Below, piece by piece: positions 6,120 to 6,478 of a DNA stretch of 6,478 bases (the stretch's first letter is position 1; each line of letters opens with the position of its first letter). Source of the DNA: Hyphomicrobiales bacterium. Lineage in GTDB: Bacteria; Pseudomonadota; Alphaproteobacteria; Rhizobiales; NORP267. The notes beneath the pieces are model-generated. The model was given only the letters and a program-made list of their open reading frames with translations. It was not told where the DNA came from and searched no databases. A program made the position numbers and the translations under genes. Where the stretch lies: the NCBI GenBank assembly GCA_016764455.1, contig JAESRU010000121.1:5358-11835 (forward strand). Reading direction: 5' to 3'.

Positions 6120-6478
6120 GAATTCCCCAATTAGGTGTTGATTGTGAAAGGCCCGGTTTCATCCAGGTATCCTGAACCTCACACCAGCGCATTGTCCCGC
6201 AGAGCTGGTTGATGAGATCAAACAAGAAGTTACGGACACTTGCTGTCGATTGTTGCCCCAGCGGGGCGCTGCCGACCGCCTCCTCTACCAGGGTTAGGTG
6301 GCACCCCCGGGCTGACGCGTCGTACGTTGTCGCCAGGATGGAGAAGGCCAGGGAGAAGCCGACCAAAAAGACCGGACCATCACTGCTGCGTGCCAGCATT
6401 TGCTCGAACATAGGGTCCGAAAAAGCCGACAATTCACAACGGGTCGAAACCGCTTCGCATGCCCGCGGACGAAGCCCT
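6088..6478 (-). CDS. Isochorismatase-family (cysteine hydrolase)-like protein, C-terminal part, catalytic Cys replaced; 5' end outside window
   Basis: The frame is open to the right edge, so this is the C-terminal 129 codons or so; the TTG at 6432 is not a convincing start. The segment LSAFSDPMFEQML, a short loop, then PVFLVGFSLAFSILATTYDA and RGCHLTLVEEAVGS follows the C-terminal half of isochorismatase-like hydrolases: a SAF motif, a hydrophobic strand, the G-x5-CVxxTxxDA nucleophile turn, and a second strand ending in D/E-A. In those enzymes the turn carries the catalytic cysteine; here that position is serine (TCC at 6340-6342). The lysine usually just before the SAF motif is also not evident. 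The product may therefore be a non-catalytic homologue or have changed chemistry. The tail (from about MRWCEVQDTWMK) has no family features, and its last 10 codons overlap the next gene. The family assignment comes from motif reading only. Confidence 0.55.
   Translation of the reverse strand, partial: GLRPRACEAVSTRCELSAFSDPMFEQMLARSSDGPVFLVGFSLAFSILATTYDASARGCHLTLVEEAVGSAPLGQQSTASVRNFLFDLINQLCGTMRWCEVQDTWMKPGLSQSTPNWGIHDEHFRQQGL
6124..6128 (-). promoter_or_regulatory. Shine-Dalgarno of the 84-codon gene, inside the preceding gene
   Basis: GGGGA on the minus strand lies within the last codons of the hydrolase-like gene. Its spacing is 4 bases to the first and 7 to the second of two consecutive ATGs, favouring the second. 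Confidence 0.4.

Noticed and set aside
5880..6134. An 84-codon plus-strand frame opposite the hypothetical gene
   Set aside because: No Shine-Dalgarno precedes it, it is codon-aligned antisense to the minus-strand frame, and the neighbouring genes and the downstream hairpin favour the minus strand.

Overview
The window looks like chromosomal DNA of an alphaproteobacterium. Two proteins support this: the end of a stand-alone prephenate dehydratase whose ACT domain carries the KLESYQLG form of the usual ESRP motif, and a complete NAD-dependent glutamate dehydrogenase of the very large (about 180 kDa) class. I cannot place it below class level.

Layout, left to right. Positions 1-369 (+) hold the C-terminal end of pheA, cut by the window edge. 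Positions 384-5294 (-) hold the intact 1636-residue glutamate dehydrogenase gene, convergent with pheA and separated from it by only 14 bases. Positions 5295-5418 are the upstream region of the dehydrogenase, with a clear Shine-Dalgarno and a 12-base perfect palindrome. At 5419-5457 a 13-bp GC-rich hairpin followed by a T-rich run on the minus strand makes a strong intrinsic terminator for whatever lies upstream. Between 5568 and 5666 (-) there is a 32-codon small gene with a strong Shine-Dalgarno that encodes a signal-peptide-like or single-pass membrane peptide. A second minus-strand hairpin (5804-5835) follows an 84-residue hypothetical gene (5865-6119, -). That gene overlaps by 32 bases the end of a gene entering from the right edge (6088-6478, -), whose product resembles the C-terminal half of isochorismatase-family cysteine hydrolases but lacks the nucleophilic cysteine.

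All genes to the right of pheA point left, as a series of short minus-strand transcription units separated by hairpins. The two recognised enzymes are both in amino-acid metabolism: phenylalanine synthesis, and glutamate catabolism to 2-oxoglutarate and ammonia. They are convergent, so they are not co-transcribed.

The most striking property is compositional. The pheA fragment and the 3' third of the dehydrogenase gene are AT-rich (hand-counted 60-base lines at about 27-50% GC, with many TTA leucine codons). The 5' two thirds run near 60% GC with few TTA codons. The change falls inside one uninterrupted reading frame, between about 1380 and 1740. This suggests either homologous recombination with a divergent relative or a chimeric assembly. 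I see no CRISPR array, insertion sequence, tRNA, rRNA or phage gene, and no clear new multi-gene system.
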